The notes: generated by a model not told the origin, from the sequence alone. A stretch of DNA of 64,000 nt from Actinomyces faecalis (GCF_013184985.2 NZ_CP063418.1:2046001-2110000), one strand, 5' to 3'; positions 38,932-48,764 are shown, counted from the stretch's first letter. A program made the numbers and translations.

Positions 38932-40293
38932 CTACAGCGAGAGCGTGTCCTTGACGACGCCAGCCAGCCGACCGGCGACCTCGTCCGCCTCCTCCTGCGT
39001 GGCAGCCTCGACCATGACGCGTACGACCGGCTCGGTGCCCGAGGGACGCAGAAGCACGCGGCCGGTCTCGCCCAGGCGCGCCTCGGCTGCGACGACCGCG
39101 TCCTGGACGGTCTTGTCCGTGCCGGCAGCCACCTTGTCCACGCCGCGGACGTTGATGAGGGTCTGGGGCAGGCGGGTGACCACGCTGGCCAGCTCCGCCA
39201 GGGACTTGCCCGTGCGCTTCATCCGCGCGGCCACACGCAGGGAGGTCAGGACTCCGTCGCCGGTCGTGGCGTGCAGGGAGTCGATGACGTGACCGGACTG
39301 CTCCCCGCCCAGGGTGTAGCCGCCCTGAAGCATCTTCTCCAGGACGTAGCGGTCTCCCACACCGGTCTGGACAGTGCGGATGCCGTGCTCCTTCATAGCC
39401 AGGATGAGGCCGAGGTTGCTCATCACCGTGACCACCAGGGTGTCAGAGCCCAGGGTGCCGTCCTCCTTCATGCCGATAGCCAGCAGGCCCATGATCTGGT
39501 CGCCGTCGACGAGGGTGCCCTCGGTGTCCACGGCCAGGCAGCGGTCGGCGTCTCCGTCGTAGGCCACGCCCATGTCCGCGCCCACACTGCGCACGTAGGC
39601 CTGAAGCTGCTCGGGGTGGGTGGAGCCACAGGCGTCGTTGATGTTGAGGCCGTCCGGGGAGGCGTTGATGACGATGACCTCGGCGCCGGCGGCACGCAGA
39701 GCGGCCGGGCCCACGGTCGAGGCGGCCCCGTTGGATGCGTCGACGACGATGCGCAGGCCGGACAGGTCAGTGGCCACCGAGTCGACGAGGTGGTTGATGT
39801 AGTTCTGGTCCGCCACGGTCTCACCCTTGATGACCCGGCCGACCCCAGCGCCTGTGGGCAGCTGGTCGATCGTGCCGAGCAGGGACTCGATCTCGTCCTC
39901 GACGGCGTCGGCGAGCTTGTAGCCACCACGGGCGAAGAACTTGATCCCGTTGTCCTGGAAGGGGTTGTGGGAGGCAGAGATGACCACGCCCAGGTCCACG
40001 TCCTGGGACGCCGTCAGGTGGGCGATGGCTGGGGTCGGCAGGATGCCCACACGGGTGACGTCCACGCCGGAGGAGGCCAGGCCGGCCGAGATGGCGTGGT
40101 CGAGGAACTCGCCGCTGGCGCGAGTGTCGCGGCCCACGATGGCACGTGGCCGTCCGCTGCGTGAGCGCTTGGAGGCTGGGGTCTGCCGGGTGAGGACCTG
40201 GGCCGCTGCCTCACCGAGCTGAACGGCCAGGGCCGGGGTGAGCAGGTCGTTGGCCAGGCCGCGCACGCCGTCGGTGCCAAAGAGTCGTGCCAT
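38932..40293 (-). CDS. glmM: Phosphoglucosamine mutase GlmM
   Basis: 453 aa. Converts glucosamine 6-phosphate to 1-phosphate, the step after GlmS. MARLFGTDGVRGLAN start, phosphoserine loop GVVISASHNPFQDNG, metal loop AYDGDADRCLAVD, sugar loop GGEQSGHVI and phosphate loop RPSGTEPVVRVMVE. ATG 40293 follows AGGAGG. Confidence 0.96.
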   Translation of the reverse strand: MARLFGTDGVRGLANDLLTPALAVQLGEAAAQVLTRQTPASKRSRSGRPRAIVGRDTRASGEFLDHAISAGLASSGVDVTRVGILPTPAIAHLTASQDVDLGVVISASHNPFQDNGIKFFARGGYKLADAVEDEIESLLGTIDQLPTGAGVGRVIKGETVADQNYINHLVDSVATDLSGLRIVVDASNGAASTVGPAALRAAGAEVIVINASPDGLNINDACGSTHPEQLQAYVRSVGADMGVAYDGDADRCLAVDTEGTLVDGDQIMGLLAIGMKEDGTLGSDTLVVTVMSNLGLILAMKEHGIRTVQTGVGDRYVLEKMLQGGYTLGGEQSGHVIDSLHATTGDGVLTSLRVAARMKRTGKSLAELASVVTRLPQTLINVRGVDKVAAGTDKTVQDAVVAAEARLGETGRVLLRPSGTEPVVRVMVEAATQEEADEVAGRLAGVVKDTLSL

Positions 40294-40438
40294 GGGTGTT
40301 CCTCCTGAGGTCGATACCGCCTCATCATCCCACGCTGGTGCCGCGGTCTCCGCCAGCCGTGCCTGTCCGCCGCCTGTCAGGCAGGTGCCTGCAGGCCGCT
40401 CAGGAGTCGTCTCCCGGCTCATGCACTAGGTTGTGGTG

Positions 40439-41260
40439 ATGAGCAGTGTGCACGAGACCACCGATCCCTTCGAGCTTGCGCGCCAGGCCGCTGACGTCAT
40501 CGCCGGTCGCTCCGGGGTCGCCTCCCACGACCTCGCCCTGGTGCTGGGCTCCGGGTGGGGCGGCGCGGCCGACCTCATCGGCGAGACGGTCAGCGAGATC
40601 CCTGCCTCCGAGGTCCCCGGCTTCCACGCCCCGGCGGTAGCCGGCCATGTTCCGGTCATGCGGTCGGTCCGCGTGACCGGGACGAACCGCCACGCGCTGG
40701 TCCTGGGCAGCCGCACCCACTTCTACGAAGGACGTGGCGTGCGCGCCGTCGCCCACGGCATGCGCACTGCGGCCGCCGTAGGCGCCACGCAGGTCGTCCT
40801 CACCAACGGCTGCGGCGGACTGAACCCGGAGTGGAAGCCAGGACAGGTCGTCCTCATCCGTGACCACATCAACCTCACGGCCGCCTCCCCGCTTGAGGGC
40901 GCGACCTTCGTCGACCTCACTGACCTGTACTCCCAGCGCCTGCGTGACCTCGCCCACGATGTCGACCCGAGCCTGCCCGAGGGCGTCTACGTCCAGTTCC
41001 GGGGCCCCCACTACGAGACGCCGGCCGAGGTCAGGATGGCTGGGATCCTGGGAGGCGACCTTGTCGGTATGTCCACGACGCTCGAGGCCATCGCCGCCCG
41101 TGAGGCCGGGATGGAGGTGCTGGGCCTGTCCCTCATGACCAACCTGGCCGCCGGCATCTCCCCCACGCCGCTGTCTCACGCCGAGGTCATCGAGGCCGGG
41201 CAGCAGGCGGCGCCACGCATCGCCCGGCTGCTGGCTGACGTCGTCATGCGTATGGGCTGA
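40439..41260 (+). CDS. punA: Purine nucleoside phosphorylase
   Basis: 273 aa, trimeric PNP family. Cleaves purine nucleosides with phosphate. LALVLGSGWGG phosphate loop, ALVLGSRTHFYEGRGV, VVLTNGCGGLNPEWKPGQ, YVQFRGPHYETPAEVR, and VVGMSTTLEAIAAREAGM with the Met/Glu region; the purine-binding Asn lies in LSLMTNLAAG. TAGGTT (40427-40432) stands 6 bases before ATG 40439 and no ribosome site is seen, so it is probably leaderless. Divergent from glmM. The region downstream to 41744 has no gene. Confidence 0.93.
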   Translation: MSSVHETTDPFELARQAADVIAGRSGVASHDLALVLGSGWGGAADLIGETVSEIPASEVPGFHAPAVAGHVPVMRSVRVTGTNRHALVLGSRTHFYEGRGVRAVAHGMRTAAAVGATQVVLTNGCGGLNPEWKPGQVVLIRDHINLTAASPLEGATFVDLTDLYSQRLRDLAHDVDPSLPEGVYVQFRGPHYETPAEVRMAGILGGDLVGMSTTLEAIAAREAGMEVLGLSLMTNLAAGISPTPLSHAEVIEAGQQAAPRIARLLADVVMRMG

Positions 41261-41296
41261 TCGGCGTCGTCGCAGACTCACGGTCATCACGGCAGC

Positions 41297-41338
41297 CTGT
41301 CCCGTGCCGCGAGCTCACCCGCTCACGGCACGGGACAG
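41297..41338 (+). terminator. punA terminator
   Basis: Perfect 13-bp stem CTGTCCCGTGCCG / CGGCACGGGACAG with a 16-base loop, followed by TTGTT. Confidence 0.75.
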
Positions 41339-41387
41339 TTGTTCCAGGCGAGTGCCCGCGGCGGCAACAACGTCGTCAGCACAGGTT

Positions 41388-41646
41388 GGCGGCGTGCTTC
41401 GGCGATGGCGGCGTGCTCCCGCCAGGTGGCGGCGTGCCTGCATCGATAGCAACGTGCTCCGGCAAGGTGGCGGCGTGTCATGGGAATCTCGCGGCGTGCA
41501 TCCATCACATCGCGGCGTGCCTACCTGTTGGAGGCGTGCGTACAAACGTTCCAGCACACGCCGCCTCGACAGATGTACGCCGTCGCGGTACAAAACACGC
41601 CCCCAACGTGTCTAGGCACGCCGCCACCCGCTCGGTACACGCCGCC
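41388..41646. repeat. Palindromic array of 13 GGCGGCGTGC-type units, 19-21 bp period
   Basis: Eight direct units start at 41388, 41407, 41428, 41448, 41469, 41490, 41511 and 41530. Five inverted units (GCACGCCGCC and variants) start at 41556, 41575, 41595, 41616 and 41637. Cores vary slightly (CGCGGCGTGC, AGCAACGTGC, GGAGGCGTGC; ACACGCCGCC, GTACGCCGTC, ACACGCCCCC). Spacers of 9-11 bases mostly differ, except TCCCGCCAGGT and TCCGGCAAGGT, which are alike and 41 bp apart. The change of orientation occurs around 41540-41555. It lies in the 484-base gap between convergent punA and rpsI. Open frames crossing it are disrupted by the uneven period and look non-coding. Confidence 0.9.
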
Positions 41647-41659
41647 AGCACTGAAACGC

Positions 41660-41702
41660 GACGGCGGCCGGCCACCTCGTGAAAAGGTGACCGGCCGCCG
41701 TC
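41660..41702 (-). terminator. rplM-rpsI operon terminator
   Basis: GACGGCGGCCGG-C-CACCT / AGGTG-A-CCGGCCGCCGTC, 18-base arms with one wobble and a 7-base loop, 43 bases beyond the rpsI stop. Its stem borders the repeat array. Confidence 0.8.
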
Positions 41703-41744
41703 GTCAAGCAGACGCAGCGCTGGCGCCAGGCGCCAGCTGCCGGA

Positions 41745-42239
41745 TCAGCGCTTGGAGTACTGCGGGGCGCGGCGGGCCTTGTGCAGACCGGCCTTCTTGC
41801 GCTCAACGATACGAGCGTCGCGAGTAAGGAAGCCGGCCTTCTTCAGGGTGGCGCGGTTGGCCTCGCGGTCAATCTCGTTCAGGGCCCGGGCGATACCCAG
41901 ACGCAGGGCGCCGGCCTGGCCGGAGATGCCACCGCCATCGATACGGGCGATGACGTCGAAGCGGCCCTCGAGGTCGAGGATGGTGAAGGGGGCACGCACG
42001 AGCTGCTGGTGCAGCTTGTTGGGGAAGTAGTCCTCCAGGGTGCGGCCGTTCAGCGTCCACTGGCCGGTGCCAGGAACGAGGCGCACGCGAGCGACGGCCT
42101 CCTTGCGGCGACCCAGGCCAGCACCGGGGGCGGTGATGGACTGGCCGCGGCCCTCGACGGAGCCCTCGGTCTCGGTGGTGTAGCTGGAGGGGGCGTTCTC
42201 CTCGTCCAGCGCGTCGATGTCGACAGTGGTCTCAGCCAC
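41745..42239 (-). CDS. rpsI: 30S ribosomal protein S9
   Basis: 164 aa; the conserved S9 body starts near residue 36 ([17 protein letters not shown]) and ends in the basic tail [17 protein letters not shown] that reaches the P site. The acidic N-terminal extension ([14 protein letters not shown]) is common in actinobacteria. Operon rplM-rpsI. Confidence 0.97.
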   Translation of the reverse strand: MAETTVDIDALDEENAPSSYTTETEGSVEGRGQSITAPGAGLGRRKEAVARVRLVPGTGQWTLNGRTLEDYFPNKLHQQLVRAPFTILDLEGRFDVIARIDGGGISGQAGALRLGIARALNEIDREANRATLKKAGFLTRDARIVERKKAGLHKARRAPQYSKR

Positions 42240-42282
42240 GATATGTCCTTTGCTTGTCGCGGGGTGCCGAGCGCTGGAGCGC

Positions 42283-42726
42283 TTACTGGGCGACCTGGGT
42301 GATCTCGAAGGCCTGCGGGTTCTGGGAGGCGTGCGGGTGCTCCGCGCCGGCGTACACCTTGAGCTTCTTCAGCTGGGCGCGACCGAGCTTGGTGTGCGGA
42401 ACCATGCCCTTGACAGCCTTCTCGACGGCGCGCTCAGGGCGAGTCGCGAGCAGCTCGCGGTAGGAGACCGCGGTAAGGCCACCGGGGTGGTTGGAGTGGC
42501 GGTAGGCGAACTTCTTGTCAGCCTTGCCGTTGGTGAGGGCGACCTTGTCAGCGTTGATGATGATGACGTAGTCGCCGCAGTCCGCGTTCGGGGCGAACTG
42601 GGGCTTGTGCTTCCCACGGAGCAGGGTCGCAGCCTGGGCCGCGAGGCGGCCGAGGACGACGTCGGTGGCGTCGATGACGTACCAGTTCTTCTCGACGTCG
42701 CCGGGCTTCGGTGTGTACGTGCGCAC
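42283..42726 (-). CDS. rplM: 50S ribosomal protein L13
   Basis: 147 aa, standard length. Starts [20 protein letters not shown] and contains [20 protein letters not shown] and [15 protein letters not shown] 42726 follows GAAGG by 8 bases; the frame extends upstream into the promoter region. Confidence 0.97.
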   Translation of the reverse strand: MRTYTPKPGDVEKNWYVIDATDVVLGRLAAQAATLLRGKHKPQFAPNADCGDYVIIINADKVALTNGKADKKFAYRHSNHPGGLTAVSYRELLATRPERAVEKAVKGMVPHTKLGRAQLKKLKVYAGAEHPHASQNPQAFEITQVAQ

Positions 42727-42894
42727 GGGCGTTGCCTTCGTTTCTCTTGGCGAGTGGACACGCTGGAACCAGCGCTCTAAGCAACGCTGTCCAGCGAGAC
42801 CACCATGGTCAGGTGAGTGGTCGGAGCACTGGCGTACCGGGGCGAGTGGGACGGCACCGCGGAAGCGCACATACGTGCTGCACGACGATTGCCC

Positions 42895-42923
42895 ACAATA
42901 CCGGCGCGCCCATCAGGGGGTCA
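42895..42923 (-). promoter_or_regulatory. rplM-rpsI promoter
   Basis: On the minus strand TTGACC (42923-42918), a 17-base spacer and TATTGT (42900-42895). It leaves a leader of about 160 bases before rplM, long enough for regulation, though no defined structure was recognised. Confidence 0.7.
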
Positions 42924-43009
42924 AAAGGTTCGCGGCTCCTGACCCCGTGAAACCCGCCACGTGAACCCGTCCCGACGGCCCAGGAGCACGCCGGACCGCA
43001 CGGCACCGG

Positions 43010-44092
43010 TCAGCAGCCGCAGTCGTCCCCCTGGTTCCCCGGCAGCCTGCGCACCACCCGGGCACGCCGAGCCTGCACCGCCAGCTCCTCGTCCGGCGGG
43101 TAGGACACCTCCTCCAGCGTCAGACCGTGGGGCGGAGCGACTGGTGCCGCCCGCTCACGCGTGCGGGCGGCGAGCAGCTGTGCCGGCCAGGTCACCGGCT
43201 TCCGCCCCTGGCCGACGGCGAGCCCGGCGCCGACCAGCGAGCGGACCATCGAGTGGCAGAAGGCGTCAGCGACCACGGTCAGGACGACCAGGCCAGCGTC
43301 CGGCCCTGAGGCCGGCCTCTGCCACTCCAGGCGTCTGAGGGTGCGGATCGTCGTCGCTCCCTCGCGCGGCTTGCAGTAGGAGAGGAAGTCGTGCTCCCCG
43401 AGCAGGGCCTGAGCCGAGGCTGCCATGGACTCGACGTCCAGCTCCTGAGCGGTCCACAGCACCTGGCCACGCCGCGTCGGGTCGTAGGGCCGAGGGTTGT
43501 CGACGCCGGCACCGTCGTCAACGCGGTAGACGTAGCGGCGCTCCAGTGCTGAGAAGCGTGCGTCAAAGCCCGGCGGTGCGATCCGGGCACGGCGTACGAC
43601 GACGTCGCTCGCCCCACGCGGTAGCGGCCCGATCTCGCCAGCCTCCACCGCCGCCTGCGCCTGGCACGCCAGGACCCCAGCCAGGCGGGTCACCAGAGCC
43701 TGCTGCGGCTGCCGGTCGGAGCGTCCGGGCAGGCTCCGCCACGCCTGCGCCCCGACGTCCAGGTGAGCAGTCTGGCCGGCTGCGTGCACACCCGTGTCCG
43801 TGCGCCCGGCGACGGTCAGTCTCACCGCTACGCGCAGGACGGTCTCCAGGGCACGAGTCAGGGTCCCCTCGACGGTACGCAGGCCCGGCTGCGCCGCCCA
43901 CCCCTTGAACCCAGCGCCGTCGTAGGCCAGGTCAAGGCGGACACGGACCAGATCCCCCGCCGCCACGAGGTCATCTGCCCTCTTGTCCTGCTCCTGGCCG
44001 AGCGACTGGACGCTGGGCTGAGCGTTTCCGTCGTTCAACGCGCCGCTGCCGCGGCGGACCGTAATCCCGCCCTGGGCTGCGCTACTCGTCAC
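43010..44092 (-). CDS. truA: tRNA pseudouridine(38-40) synthase TruA
   Basis: 360 aa. Catalytic Asp in [29 protein letters not shown] and [17 protein letters not shown] match TruA. The first 45 residues are poorly conserved, so a later start is possible; GTG 44092 overlaps the MgtC-like gene by 11 bases. In most actinobacteria truA directly follows rplQ; here an 8-kb island separates them. Confidence 0.93.
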   Translation of the reverse strand: MTSSAAQGGITVRRGSGALNDGNAQPSVQSLGQEQDKRADDLVAAGDLVRVRLDLAYDGAGFKGWAAQPGLRTVEGTLTRALETVLRVAVRLTVAGRTDTGVHAAGQTAHLDVGAQAWRSLPGRSDRQPQQALVTRLAGVLACQAQAAVEAGEIGPLPRGASDVVVRRARIAPPGFDARFSALERRYVYRVDDGAGVDNPRPYDPTRRGQVLWTAQELDVESMAASAQALLGEHDFLSYCKPREGATTIRTLRRLEWQRPASGPDAGLVVLTVVADAFCHSMVRSLVGAGLAVGQGRKPVTWPAQLLAARTRERAAPVAPPHGLTLEEVSYPPDEELAVQARRARVVRRLPGNQGDDCGC

Positions 44093-44780
44093 TGGGTCCC
44101 ACCACCTGGTCCACGGCGCGCACGCCGGCGATACTCGAGATCGCGTACATCAGGTCCGGACGGGCATGCGGCGAACCACCGTGCAGACTCATCTCCACCC
44201 GCAGAATCTTGCTCGGGTCCTCACGCACAGTCTGGGTACGCAGGAGTGCGGCGGTGAATCCGTGCTGGGTCGCCACCGCAAGGATCTGGGGCATGACTGC
44301 TGACCCCATCTCATACTCGATCACGGTCGTGATATCGCGATCCGCCTGAGGCAGTCGCCGAGCCACACGTGCCACCACGAACACCACGAGGTAGTGCAGC
44401 AGCAGTGCCAGAAAGGCGATCGGGATGAGACGCGCTCCGCAGGCGGTACCGATCGCTGCGCTGAGCCACACCGTCGCGGCTGTGGTCAGCCCCCGCACCG
44501 TGTCATTGTTGACGAAGATGACACCGGCCCCCAGGAAGCCGATCCCGGAGACGATCTGGGCGGCCACACGCGAAGGGTCAAAACCGGCGACAGCCGTCTG
44601 GTCCGGATGAAAACCATAGGCGCCGACGAGGGTAAACAGGCACGCCCCGACCCCCACCAGGATGTGTGTCTTCACCCCCGCGGACTTCAGGTGCATATGG
44701 CGTTCGACACCCAGGGCCAGGCACAGGAAGAAGGCGGCAAGCAGGGCGACAGCCTGCTCCCCCAGCAATTGCCACGTCAT
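44082..44780 (-). CDS. MgtC/SapB family membrane protein
   Basis: 232 aa. N-terminal MgtC domain with four to five helices and the family pattern [21 protein letters not shown], then [14 protein letters not shown] and [17 protein letters not shown], all typical of MgtC/SapB. The soluble C-terminal domain (about residues 155-232) resembles an ACT-like fold. MgtC proteins help growth at low Mg2+ or in acid by acting on the F-ATPase in pathogens; the role here is unknown. ATG 44780 follows AAGGAG. Confidence 0.88.
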   Translation of the reverse strand: MTWQLLGEQAVALLAAFFLCLALGVERHMHLKSAGVKTHILVGVGACLFTLVGAYGFHPDQTAVAGFDPSRVAAQIVSGIGFLGAGVIFVNNDTVRGLTTAATVWLSAAIGTACGARLIPIAFLALLLHYLVVFVVARVARRLPQADRDITTVIEYEMGSAVMPQILAVATQHGFTAALLRTQTVREDPSKILRVEMSLHGGSPHARPDLMYAISSIAGVRAVDQVVGPSDE

Positions 44781-44791
44781 CCGATCTCCTT

Positions 44792-44828
44792 CACGGTTCC
44801 CAGGCCCGACACGGCGCCTGAGACCGTG
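44792..44828 (-). terminator. Hairpin after the third lacI-type gene
   Basis: CACGGT-TCC-CAGGC / GCCTG-AG-ACCGTG, an imperfect stem 34 bases beyond the LacI stop and just before the mgtC-like ribosome site. Possible terminator or attenuator; no T-run. Confidence 0.4.
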
Positions 44829-44861
44829 ACACTCATCGTGTAGGGATGCGCCACCGTGCCC

Positions 44862-45941
44862 TCACCTTCCCTGCGCCACATCGACGAGTGGGGGCCGGCT
44901 CCCCGCGGCCTCCCGTGTCCGGTCAGCAAGCGTTCGCCCGTCCCGGAGCGTGCCGACGCAATAGTGACGACGAGCAACCTCACGCCCCGCGATGAGGTCC
45001 TCGAGGACCTCGATAGCAGTGAGAGCCGTTTCCTCGATGGGATTGCGCACGGTCGCCAGGTCGGCGAGCTCCACGTCAATTCCAAGCCCGTCCATCCCCG
45101 TCACTGACACCTCACCCGGCACATCGAGCCCAATTTTTCGCGCCTGCACCACAAAGCGGACCCCACGCACATCATTGGCAAACATCACGCAGGTGTATGC
45201 ACCGCCACGGACGTCAGCAGCAATGCGATGGGCCAGGGCGTCGGGGTCATGGATCAGGGCAGCACCATGAATCGGGAGGACGTCGATCCCCCTGGCCTGC
45301 AACGCGCTCTCCATGGCCGTGGCTCGGGCGAACTCGGTCCGAGAGCGTTCGGGGGTGTTGAACACCACCCCCACACGGCGGTGACCACGTTGGATCACGA
45401 GGTCCACGATCATCCGTGCATTGGCTCGCTCGTCATAGGCAACGTTGTAGAGATTCTCATCACTCTCTGGACGGGGCACGACGACGGTCGGGACCTGTGC
45501 TGCGATGGCAGCCACGTTCTTTGCAGGAATCATTCCCGAGGCCACGATGATGCCAGCCGGGCGGAGCTCAAGGAAGCGGAGCAGCTGATCTGTCTCCGTC
45601 ACATCCTGCCCCTCGATCTCCTCCGCTATCCCCGTGGACACAGTGACTAGGAACAGTCCACGTTCGTGAGCACAGGTAATCAGCGCCTGCTGCAGGTAGG
45701 CATAGGAAGGAATGGTCGCATCCCGCAGTAGCAGTCCGATCAGCCCGCTGCGTCGGCGGGCCAGCTGGGCAGCCGCGGCATTGCGCACGTACCCCATCCT
45801 GGCAGCGCTTTGACGCACTCTCCTGGCTGCCGTCGGATCAACACGGGTATCACCGTTGAGCACCCTAGAGGCAGTCGCGCGCGATACTCCTGCATCCTGG
45901 GCGACGGCCGCCATCGTGACGCTCAGCTGGTTGAAGGACAT
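44862..45941 (-). CDS. LacI family regulator (third), probable repressor of the importer operon
   Basis: 359 aa from ATG 45941. Helix-turn-helix VTMAAVAQDAGVSRATASRVLNG near the N-terminus; effector domain with GLIGLLLRDATIPSYAYLQQ and GEVSVTGMDGLGID. A longer open frame upstream (to 46154) overlaps the phosphodiesterase gene and is rejected. It is the last gene of the minus-strand operon that starts at 51039, whose promoter has two LacI operators, so autoregulation is likely. Confidence 0.9.
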   Translation of the reverse strand: MSFNQLSVTMAAVAQDAGVSRATASRVLNGDTRVDPTAARRVRQSAARMGYVRNAAAAQLARRRSGLIGLLLRDATIPSYAYLQQALITCAHERGLFLVTVSTGIAEEIEGQDVTETDQLLRFLELRPAGIIVASGMIPAKNVAAIAAQVPTVVVPRPESDENLYNVAYDERANARMIVDLVIQRGHRRVGVVFNTPERSRTEFARATAMESALQARGIDVLPIHGAALIHDPDALAHRIAADVRGGAYTCVMFANDVRGVRFVVQARKIGLDVPGEVSVTGMDGLGIDVELADLATVRNPIEETALTAIEVLEDLIAGREVARRHYCVGTLRDGRTLADRTREAAGSRPPLVDVAQGR

Positions 45942-46092
45942 GGTGCGATTCTCGTAGGTCAGACCGCCACCGTGTTGTGGCAGGGACGGGCAACAGGACG
46001 TCAGCCACGCCAGCTCCATCCTAGGCCGAGCCGCTGCACCAGCGGTAAGGCCGGTCAGCCCCCGTCCCGGACGCTCCATCACAGAGCCACCC

Positions 46093-46926
46093 TCAGGCCT
46101 GCCTGGCCTCAAGGTAGGGGCGCAGCAGCCACGGGTAGTCAGTCTGGATGACATCGGCCCCCTGGCGCACCAGACGCCCCCACCCCTGGTCAGGATCCTG
46201 GCGAAGACTCGTCAGGTCGTCCCACCCGCAGTAGCGGTCCCACCCGTCCTCGAGGTTGATCGCATTGAGCCAGATGAGCAGCCCCTGGGCCTTGAGGCCA
46301 GCAAGGTAGCCGGCGTCCGCCAGCTGATCGTCCGGGCGCTCGGCCAGGACCTCAAGCCCGATGAGGTTGATCCCCTCCCACGCCCTGACCCGATCGATCT
46401 CTTCCTCGCTGCGCACGATCGGGATAAACGGGAAGGCCGTCTCGCACTCAGCCAGTGCCCGTAAGCAGGTATCGCGAACCGGAGACTTCAGCACCATCAA
46501 CGCCGGATCCGCCCACGTGGCCAGCTCGTCAAGAAAGCCCAGCTCCCAGTAGCGGTAGGAGCGGTCCACGTTGACCACCACCTCGGGCAGCGCACCGATG
46601 ACGTCCCGGTAGGCCTCCACCGGCGCGACGCCGGCATTGGTCTGGAACCGCCCGTAACGTTGGGCCTGCACCTCTGTGGCCGACATGTCAGTCAGGCTCC
46701 GCGAGGCGCCCAGCAGTGTGCTCTCGTAGCCATCATGGAAGGTGACATACTGCCCGTCGCGCGTGCGGACGACGTCAAGCTCCACGATGTCGCTGCCGGA
46801 CACGAGTGCCAGCTGCGCGGCTGCGAGCGTGTTGGGGTACACCAGGCCGCCTGCTGTGCCGCGGTGGGTGGCGACCAGCGCTCGGCCGGCCTGCTGCCGG
46901 CGTCGGGCAAGGATGTTGTCACTCAT
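46093..46926 (-). CDS. Glycerophosphodiester phosphodiesterase family protein
   Basis: 277 aa GDPD-family TIM barrel. ALVATHRGTAGGLVYPNT carries the catalytic His and Arg, SDIVELDVVRTRDGQYVTFHDG the Glu-Asp pair and second His; VIQTDYPWLLRPYL ends the barrel. No signal peptide, so cytoplasmic. ATG 46926 overlaps the permease stop (ATGA). It would cleave an imported glycerophosphodiester or related compound to a sugar or glycerol phosphate and an alcohol; the substrate is inferred. Confidence 0.9.
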   Translation of the reverse strand: MSDNILARRRQQAGRALVATHRGTAGGLVYPNTLAAAQLALVSGSDIVELDVVRTRDGQYVTFHDGYESTLLGASRSLTDMSATEVQAQRYGRFQTNAGVAPVEAYRDVIGALPEVVVNVDRSYRYWELGFLDELATWADPALMVLKSPVRDTCLRALAECETAFPFIPIVRSEEEIDRVRAWEGINLIGLEVLAERPDDQLADAGYLAGLKAQGLLIWLNAINLEDGWDRYCGWDDLTSLRQDPDQGWGRLVRQGADVIQTDYPWLLRPYLEARQA

Positions 46927-48764
46927 GAGTGTGCCTTCCGTCGTTGTGACAGTCGCTGCGTGAGACGGGTGTGATCGCCGTAGACCCCCCAGACCACCAG
47001 GGCGTTGACCACCATGAGCAGCACCGTGTAGACGAAGACGAGCCCGGTGGCGTCTCGACCGGTCTCCCCGACAGTCGCTTGCTTGATGAATGGCCCTAAC
47101 GGCTGCAGGAGGGGGTGGGACAGGAAGATTGACATGTCGAACTCACTGAGCAGCGAGATGAACGCGAGCCCGCTGACCGCGAGCGCGGTTGGCGCGATGA
47201 GCGGCACGATGACGCGTCTGAGCGTGTAGCCAGCACGTGCCCCCATCATTCCGGCAGCCTCCTCCAGCGAGGCGTTAATGCCCGAGAAAGAGGCCTTCAT
47301 CAGACGGAACGTGAATGGGATCTTCTCCGCCACGTACCCCACCAGCAGCAGCAAGGTGGTGCCGGTGAGCACGACCCCGCCCACGATCGGGTGGGGCCGG
47401 GAGTAGGTCAGCACCAGACCGAGAGCGATAAGGATCGACGGCAGGATCCAGGGGATATGGAGGAGATACTCCATGACCGTGGTCAGCACGTTATGGAACT
47501 TATGCGCCGTGCGCGCGGCCAGAGTAATAAGAACGACGACGATGAGCGCGGCGAGCGTGGAGTAGACAAGCGATACCACGAGTGGTCGGTATCCGGCAGA
47601 ATTTGTGACCGCGTAGGTGTAATTGTCCAGGGTCAGGGTGTCCAGGCTGAGTCGGCCGGTCTGGATAGCTGATGACTGCGTGAACGAGAACACGATGATG
47701 AGTACCGGTGGGAGGATGTAGACGAGCCACAGCAGCCACGCCGCGGCGTGCACGCAGATACTGGCTACCGGATTGTCAATCTTCTGCTTGTGGATCGCGC
47801 TCGGGACCTTCGAGACGGAAAAGTACTGGCCGCGCCGCTCCAAGCGGTTTAACAAGGTCAGCAGCACGATCGTGGCGCCGCCCAGCACGATCGCCAGCCC
47901 TGCCGCAAGATCTCGGCTCCCCGGCGACTGCGAGAACGTGAGAATCATCGGCGAGATCGTCTGGAAGCGTTCTCCACCGAGGATCAACGGGGCCATCAGG
48001 GCATTGAGTCCCCCGAGGAACGTCAACGTGGTGATGGCAAAGATCATCGGTGCCAGGGTCGGGAGCACCACTCGCCTCAGCGTCGTCCAGGCCGACGCCC
48101 CCATGAGACGAGAGGCCTCGACCGTCTGGTAGTCAAGCTTCCCGATTGCTGAGGACAGGAACAGCATATGGTTGCCCGTGGTCGCGAAGGTCATCACGAA
48201 AATGACTGCGAACGCGCCGGAGAACCAGGTGGGATCGAGCGAGGGCCAGAAGGACCGCAGGGTCTTCGTGATGACACCGGTAGGTCCGTAGATCATCTTG
48301 TATCCCGCTACCAGCGTGATCCCGCCATAGATCATGGAGGTCGCGAACCCCACTGAGAGGACGCGAGATCCCTTGATGTCAAAATAGCGGGTGACCAGGA
48401 CGATGAAGATCCCGGTGACATTCACAGTGACTGACAACGCTATGGCGAGGATGAGCGAGTTCCTCAATGACGCCACGGCCTTGGACGATGCGAGGATCCG
48501 GTCGACCACACGGAACGACAGACGGCCATCGACGATGAACGTGTGCCCCAGGAGGGTCAGGGACGGCATCAGCAGGAACGCGATGATGAACCATGCGACA
48601 AGCACAAGCGTGACGACGTTGAGCGGGCTGCGCAGCATCGTGCGAACGGAGGCGCGGTCCTGGTTCCGTGCCGTCCTCCGCGACGCCCTCGCAGCCGCTG
48701 GACGCCGGGGAACCGACGGTCCCCTGCCAGCTGCACCATGAGTGGAAGTCGTCATGTGTCTCAC
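46923..48764 (-). CDS. ABC transporter permease, fused two-domain (AfuB/FbpB-like)
   Basis: 613 aa with two homologous permease halves and about 12 membrane helices. EAA-type loops: VEASRLMGASAWTTLRRVVLP (first half, about residue 215) and LEEAAGMMGARAGYTLRRVI (second half, about 505). Such fused permeases occur in the Fe3+/AfuB/2-aminoethylphosphonate class. Arg-rich N-terminal tail (about 45 residues). GTG 48764 overlaps the ATPase stop (GTGA); ATG 48755 is the alternative start. Confidence 0.92.
   Translation of the reverse strand: MRHMTTSTHGAAGRGPSVPRRPAAARASRRTARNQDRASVRTMLRSPLNVVTLVLVAWFIIAFLLMPSLTLLGHTFIVDGRLSFRVVDRILASSKAVASLRNSLILAIALSVTVNVTGIFIVLVTRYFDIKGSRVLSVGFATSMIYGGITLVAGYKMIYGPTGVITKTLRSFWPSLDPTWFSGAFAVIFVMTFATTGNHMLFLSSAIGKLDYQTVEASRLMGASAWTTLRRVVLPTLAPMIFAITTLTFLGGLNALMAPLILGGERFQTISPMILTFSQSPGSRDLAAGLAIVLGGATIVLLTLLNRLERRGQYFSVSKVPSAIHKQKIDNPVASICVHAAAWLLWLVYILPPVLIIVFSFTQSSAIQTGRLSLDTLTLDNYTYAVTNSAGYRPLVVSLVYSTLAALIVVVLITLAARTAHKFHNVLTTVMEYLLHIPWILPSILIALGLVLTYSRPHPIVGGVVLTGTTLLLLVGYVAEKIPFTFRLMKASFSGINASLEEAAGMMGARAGYTLRRVIVPLIAPTALAVSGLAFISLLSEFDMSIFLSHPLLQPLGPFIKQATVGETGRDATGLVFVYTVLLMVVNALVVWGVYGDHTRLTQRLSQRRKAHS

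Noticed and set aside
41388..41646. CRISPR array
   Set aside because: The repeated core is only about 10 bp, spacers are 9-11 bp, orientation inverts halfway and no cas genes are nearby.
41304..41682. Open frames of 60-115 codons on both strands across the repeat array
   Set aside because: Their 7-residue repetition is a by-product of the 21-bp period; steps of 19 and 20 bp break the register, starts lack ribosome sites and no frame is favoured.
42912..42956. GGGGTCA...TGACCCC inverted repeat near the rplM promoter as an operator
   Set aside because: Short arms with wide spacing overlapping a good -35; most likely chance in GC-rich DNA.
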